Source of the DNA: Glandiceps talaboti
Lineage: Eukaryota; Hemichordata; Enteropneusta; Spengelidae
Assembly (NCBI RefSeq): GCF_964340395.1
Contig: NC_135557.1
Location: forward strand, 4,068,216 to 4,132,215
Length of the DNA: 64,000 nucleotides
Reading direction: 5' to 3'
The position numbers were made by a program, and so were the translations under genes. The notes beneath the pieces are model-generated. The model saw only the letters and a program-made list of their open reading frames with translations, did no database searches and had not been told where the DNA came from. Position 1 is the stretch's first letter; each line of letters opens with the position of its first letter. Shown in pieces: positions 59,351 to 64,000 of the stretch.

Positions 59351-60531
59351 ATCACAACTGAACTGATAAGATTCAGTAGTGCTATAGACATGGTGCTGTG
59401 TCAGTCCACCTGTCTGTCTGTCTATATATATGTGCGCGTGCGTGCGTGCGTGTGTGCGTGCATGCGCGCGCGCGGATGTGGACGACATAAACTCAAAAAC
59501 CGTCAGACCGATTGCCTTAGTATTTGGTGGGGAGATTACTTTTGGTGCCTAGTTGGGAAATTGTTCAAATCAAAATGATCGTGTGCGATTTGGGTCAAAA
59601 ATGTTATTTTTGGTCAGAAAACTTAAAACTCAGAAACAACTGAACAGATTGGTCTGATATTTGGTGGGAATGTTCTTAGGGGCGTGTAAATTAAAATTTA
59701 ATCCATGACATAATGATTCAATTAGTAATATGCAAATTATGGCTAATAATGTGTCTTTTTGGGCAAAAATCTTTGATTTCAAAACTACTGAGCAGATTGG
59801 ACTGAAATTTAATGAGATGCATCTGGGGATGTATAGATAAAGAAATATTAAGCATATAATAATTAAATATCATCAGTGATATACAAATTAGGTTTAAAAA
59901 TGTGAATTTTGGTCAAAATCTTATATTATCTCAAAAAGTACTTAGTCAATAAGACAGAAACTTGGTGAGATGTTTCTAAACGTGTTATTCTGCAGATATT
60001 CTTCAAAATATTTTAACACAATTGGCCGTAGCAACCATGACCACTCCCTTAGCAACAACCAAATGACAGTATATTTTGGTCAAATAACATTATCTGGTTG
60101 GCAAGTAATTTATAAGTACACATTCAAAAATGTATGCAAATATCGCTAGCAACCATGACCACGCCCTTAGCAACAAACAAATGGCACTATATGTTGGTCA
60201 AATAACAACATCATCTGGTAGGCAAGTAATTTATAAGTAAATATTCAAAAAATGAATCCAAATATCAGTAGCAGCCATGACCACGCCCATAGCAACAGCC
60301 AAGCGGATATTCAAAAAATGTTTGCAAATATGTCTATAGCATCATACATACCCACACCCATAGCAACAGCCAAATAATCGCGTATATTGCAAAGATAACA
60401 ACAGGTTTGGATAGGCAACTGGATAGTCATTCACCAAATGAACACCTATACCTAGCATGGATCACCATGTGAGTAAACATTATTAAAAACTCTACAGTTG
60501 TGCTGCTACACCATTGGCGCTATTTTTGTAT
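59351..60531 (+). repeat. Family A, most complete copy (about 1.2 kb)
   Basis: The hairpin start ATCACAACTGAACTGATAAG / ATTCAGTAGTGCTATAG is followed by a short (TGTC)n and (TGCG)n tract (59408-59473). The body (59490-60000) and a tail of four degenerate units of about 110 bp (TGTATGCAAATATCGCTAGC, AACCATGACCACGCCCTTAG, CAACA.CCAAATG) lead to the end ACAGTTGTGCTGCTACACCA-TTGGCGCTATT. This copy defines the family to which the other fragments were compared. It carries no coding sequence, so it is non-autonomous. Confidence 0.85.
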
Positions 60532-62798
60532 TTCTGTTTGGAATCACCTTTAAGCTTATTATGTGATACATCTTTCCAAGCATTGATAAAGAAGCAACGT
60601 ATGACTTGACAAAACACCAACTCCCCATTAACGTTAAGTGTATGAATTCTTAATTATATAATTTACGAATAAATACATACTTTTCACTGTTATTGATAGA
60701 AAGCTGATACAATGGTAAGGAAAATATTGCATTTCAAATAATTTATCCACGGCCAACCCTTATCTCTCTATCCGTAATTTGGACTGTAGCCTTATTCTTA
60801 GGCTTACAGAGTATTTGTAAGCCTATCGTCTTTTAGTTCTTCTTTGATAAACAATCTTATTGTAGTAAAATCTAAACTCTAGAAAAAATCACAAAAGAAT
60901 GCTGACATCCACTGTGTCAAAAGTAACAGAACTCGACACAAAGACTCTGGTATGATTAACGTCAGAGAGACTGATGAACAACAGGTACAAATCGATTACA
61001 TTCTTGAAGAATGCAGGAGATTAAACATGTGATTTATCAATGTGGCAGATGTTATCAGCTCATTCATTCAGGTACTGGTTGGGACAAACACCATTTACTA
61101 CTACAGGTTCAGACTTGTCAGAAGGGTGGATTTATGAACAAAGTTTATCAAAAGTCTGGTACGGTCGATGCAACTCATACAGAAGTTGGTCTCTTTCCAA
61201 CGTCTATGATTACATTGCTCAACGTATAAAATATGTTCGTGTTTGGTATCAATTGTGTGTAAGATTATCACTTCGTTTGGACGTGTTCGTTGGTTCTATC
61301 ACCAGAAGAACCACGTGCACCCATCATGTTTAAATCTAAGGATCGATAGGACCATTTAAGTTATGACCAAATGACTGACCAGTATACTAAACAATTTAAT
61401 TAATTCACCATCAGATGTATATGATCCTAAATATGCAAAAACATTGACTTTCTGTGTAATCTCTTCAATTAGTGCTTTCAAATTATTGATAACATGTTGG
61501 TATTTATACTAAATCTGTACTAGGAATAGGATACCAACCAAAAATGCACCTGTCAGGGTGAACGTACCAAATATTGGTTGTCATTCTACGCAATATTATG
61601 TACAAGTGATAGCTTACATCCATAGCATCATGAAATTGATTAGAATGGACACTTTTGATAACAGACTAATTTCAATATCATAATCATTGTATCAATACAC
61701 CATCTAATTCTATTTGAAGTCGATATACTAGCAATATACATTTACCAATTCCACACCAGGTTTAGCACTATGTATCAAAGGTAACATATTAACTTAACGA
61801 CGACTGGCGGTACTAAAATATTTACACACAGCACAAGTATGCATCGATGGCGTACAACGACTAATGAATTAATAACATTGGGTATGCGTGTATGCTATCA
61901 AAGTTAGGTCAACACGAAATCAAAAAGGTGATTGGTAGGAAAATAGACTTTACAAGGGGCTGAAACTTAAGTTGGCACAGTTACAAATTTAACATTGAGC
62001 GATATAATGATGACGTTACCTTGAATATGATTGGACATCCAAATACTTCTATCTTAATACCCACCATGACAGATATTGAAGAATTAACTATGGCTGTCAT
62101 AGTTCTTAAAACCAACCTTATTAACATTTTTACTTAGGAAGAATCATCAGCCAGAATTTGGCTTGTTTTGTCACCATTGCGACACCGAGAGTCACTTACG
62201 TCTTAATTTCAGTCAATGTAGGTCACATCGATATCGCTATGCAATCCTATAAAGACGAATGAATCCACGGTAGAATGTCTTGTATAAATGGGTTCATATT
62301 ATAAAATACGGATACTGTTTCGAATTATCGTATTTAATCATATACTCGTTCATTCGTTCGTTCATTCACATGACTTTTTAACCACTTTCCTGACTAGATG
62401 AAATTTAACACAGGCCTTATAAGAACTCTGCATCATACCAAGCATATCATTCTGATATAAATGATTGCGTAATTATCTATTTGATCCTCGGTATATCTAG
62501 TAGAATCGATATTAGTTATTTATCCAAAAACTTGAAATTGTACCGCTGAGTATTTCCCCTCCTTCCTTCTTGCTATGTGCACATTTTAAAAAGTTCCCAA
62601 GTTTCAGGTTGATATTTCTCAATTTATTCATATCATAATTTAACATGTGCTTAATAAAAAGCAAAATAAATGTAGATTCGACTGAAATTCATATTCGCAG
62701 TAGAATTATCTGACAGAAAGAAATTATCAAAAATCGTCATGGAAATTTTATTTCTCACTAAACTTAATAGTGGGACAAATTTCTCCACCTACTGCACA

Positions 62799-62854
62799 TA
62801 TTCAATGCTCCTGGGTACTTTGTAAGGTTATACAAGCCCAGGGAGCAGTGAATA
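62799..62854. repeat. 56-bp compact hairpin
   Basis: TATTCAATGCTCCTGGG and TACTTTGTA pair, through a 4-base loop AGGT, with TATACAAG and CCCAGGGAGCAGTGAATA, with a few mismatches. A solitary copy in this window. Confidence 0.6.
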
Positions 62855-62990
62855 TAATTTCGGACGATTGTACAAACAGTAACTAATGGATACTGATCTT
62901 TTTCCATAGTAAACAAATTCGATGACGCAAGTTGGGACAATATTAATAGGTTTTAATCACCAGTGTTGACTTCCTGACTGATGCCAAAGC

Positions 62991-63109
62991 TATGTTCATA
63001 AACTTAACTTCATCTTCCACCAGGCAGCTCACGAAAGCCTTCGCCAAGTATTCACCTTGGTTCGTCAGTGCTTTCTGAAGTGAAAAATGAAGTTAAATTT
63101 ATGAATATA
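62991..63109. repeat. 30-bp inverted repeat, spacer about 60 bp
   Basis: TATGTTCATAAACTTAACTT-CATCTTCCAC against the reverse complement TATATTCATAAATTTAACTT-CATTTTTCAC. Minus-strand reading across it is open from an acceptor-like TTCACTTCAG to a stop at about 62948 (KALTNQGEYLAKAFVSCLVE ...), unrecognised and low confidence as coding. Confidence 0.6.
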
Positions 63110-63344
63110 GACTAAACGTTTGCACAGATGAGCTTCGGATCATTCCCCAGACCACTATTATAGAAAAGCTATAGTGATTTAAGATAAATATGATGCCAAA
63201 GCTCATTAAATAAACATACAATTAACATGATTATTGCAAGTCAATCTCAAGTATGATAATCGTTGAAAAGTAACCTCATCATTTTATTATTTATATTGCT
63301 AGGAATTATATCGAGTTCTAGTTTATCTACACAACTAAACAACC

Positions 63345-63421
63345 ATGGCTAGTTATTCCGGAAGGGGAGATGCCAGAACAACTGAGAGTCTCAACAGAAA
63401 CAAAACAGGCAACAAAGAAAG
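63345..63421 (+). CDS. Probable first coding exon of a gene continuing to the right
   Basis: AAACAACCATGG gives an excellent translation-start context. The frame MASYSGRGDARTTESLNRNK TGNKER ends in phase 2 at AAAG before GTACAA. A pyrimidine-rich acceptor, TTATTTTCAACAG, stands at 63998, so the next exon would begin at the very edge of the window. The short polar, basic N-terminus has no recognisable domain. Coding status rests on start context, splice sites and composition only. Confidence 0.4.
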
Positions 63422-63998
63422 GTACAAAATATATATTTATATAACATTTTAGCAGTGACCATATATTTTTATGGTTCTCGTGCCTTTTTAATGGCAGCTA
63501 TGGGTCGGTTGGTGGATTTTATTGGATTTTTTGTAACAAGCCATTTCCTACCATATCTACACAACTAGCATGTTCAACCCTTGTCATGAAAAAATACTAT
63601 GTTCCTAAAGAAGCATCGTCATGACTGTAGCTGCAGATGACATCGATAGTGAAGACACTTGCTTATTCTCGCCAGAGAGGGCACTTCCGAAAAATATTAA
63701 GGGCGGGAGAAAATAAAAAGTATTTTTTATTTTGACGTTCGAGCTGAAAATTTGGGTCCGTCGGGTAATGAAAAAAAGAAAAAATAGGGTCACCCTTATT
63801 TCGATGTATTGTGTAGCTATCGTAAACCTTTCAGTACATATCTGGATTATCTTTACAGTCTTACAATATTTCCATAGTGGTGCAACATATGTGGTAAAAT
63901 GTCAGGTCCTTTACAATCTTGCATTGTACTACACATGTGGCAATTGTGTATGGGGGGATATTTAACCTCACTTTCGTATCATATCTTATTTTCAACAG
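63422..63998 (+). other. Probable first intron of the right-edge gene
   Basis: Sequence between the GTACAA donor and the CAACAG acceptor at the window end; open frames inside (63605-63965) have no recognisable content. Confidence 0.35.
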
Positions 63999-64000
63999 GT

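Larger units (their letters stand above)
60532..63344. other. Unique sequence with hairpins
   Basis: No recognisable protein. Overlapping frames at 61011-61333 are open in two registers but match nothing I know. Two hairpins (62799-62854 and 62991-63109) are listed separately. Confidence 0.4.

Noticed and set aside
61011-61333. Overlapping 72- and 97-residue proteins
   Set aside because: Two registers open over the same DNA, no splice or start support and no recognisable motif.

Overview
The window is nuclear DNA of a multicellular animal. It is AT-rich and has spliced genes with long introns, GT-AG junctions, a tRNA-derived SINE, LINE fragments and a very large minisatellite load. Repeat style and gene content suggest a marine invertebrate (invertebrate deuterostome or lophotrochozoan); the phylum cannot be fixed from sequence alone. 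Only a small part is coding. Most long open frames are by-products of tandem repeats whose period is a multiple of three or lacks stops.

Layout. Positions 1-28.2 kb hold the main gene on the + strand. Three exons (about 0.75, 1.63 and 5.34 kb) encode the C-terminal lobe of a RIPK-like/tyrosine-kinase-like protein kinase. A Lys/Pro-rich linker exon follows (7.4 kb) and then, after a roughly 19 kb intron, a terminal exon (27.05-27.84 kb) encodes an NHL-type beta-propeller; a polyadenylation signal lies at 28.22 kb. Splice phases agree across the last three junctions, so I read a single kinase-linker-NHL protein whose N-terminal part lies left of the window. The long intron carries a 2 kb 49-bp satellite, an 84-bp array and a 69-bp array split by a 2.5 kb DNA transposon and by a fold-back element. 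It also has a possible antisense exon pair and a cluster of X-box-like (RFX-type) palindromes just before the NHL exon.

Positions 28.2-33 kb: a 5'-truncated L1/Tx1-like LINE inserted into a 21-bp minisatellite, then an isolated last exon of a USP2/USP21-like deubiquitinase (32.76-32.83 kb) whose upstream exons I cannot find. Positions 34-52 kb: about a dozen unrelated tandem arrays almost back to back (units 55, 67, 54-58, 60, 77, 26, 62, 4, 24, 86, 40 and 46 bp), with two fold-back elements. Positions 52-64 kb: a second degenerate LINE, copies of a microsatellite-bearing dispersed family, a textbook SINE with target-site duplication and poly(A), several hairpins, and near the right edge the probable first coding exon of another gene.

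The clearest candidates for something new are the kinase-NHL fusion, the satellite that grew from the tail of a dispersed element, the element families that end in a hairpin next to a GACA/GACG tract, and the two insertions that interrupt the 69-bp array and leave a readable empty site.
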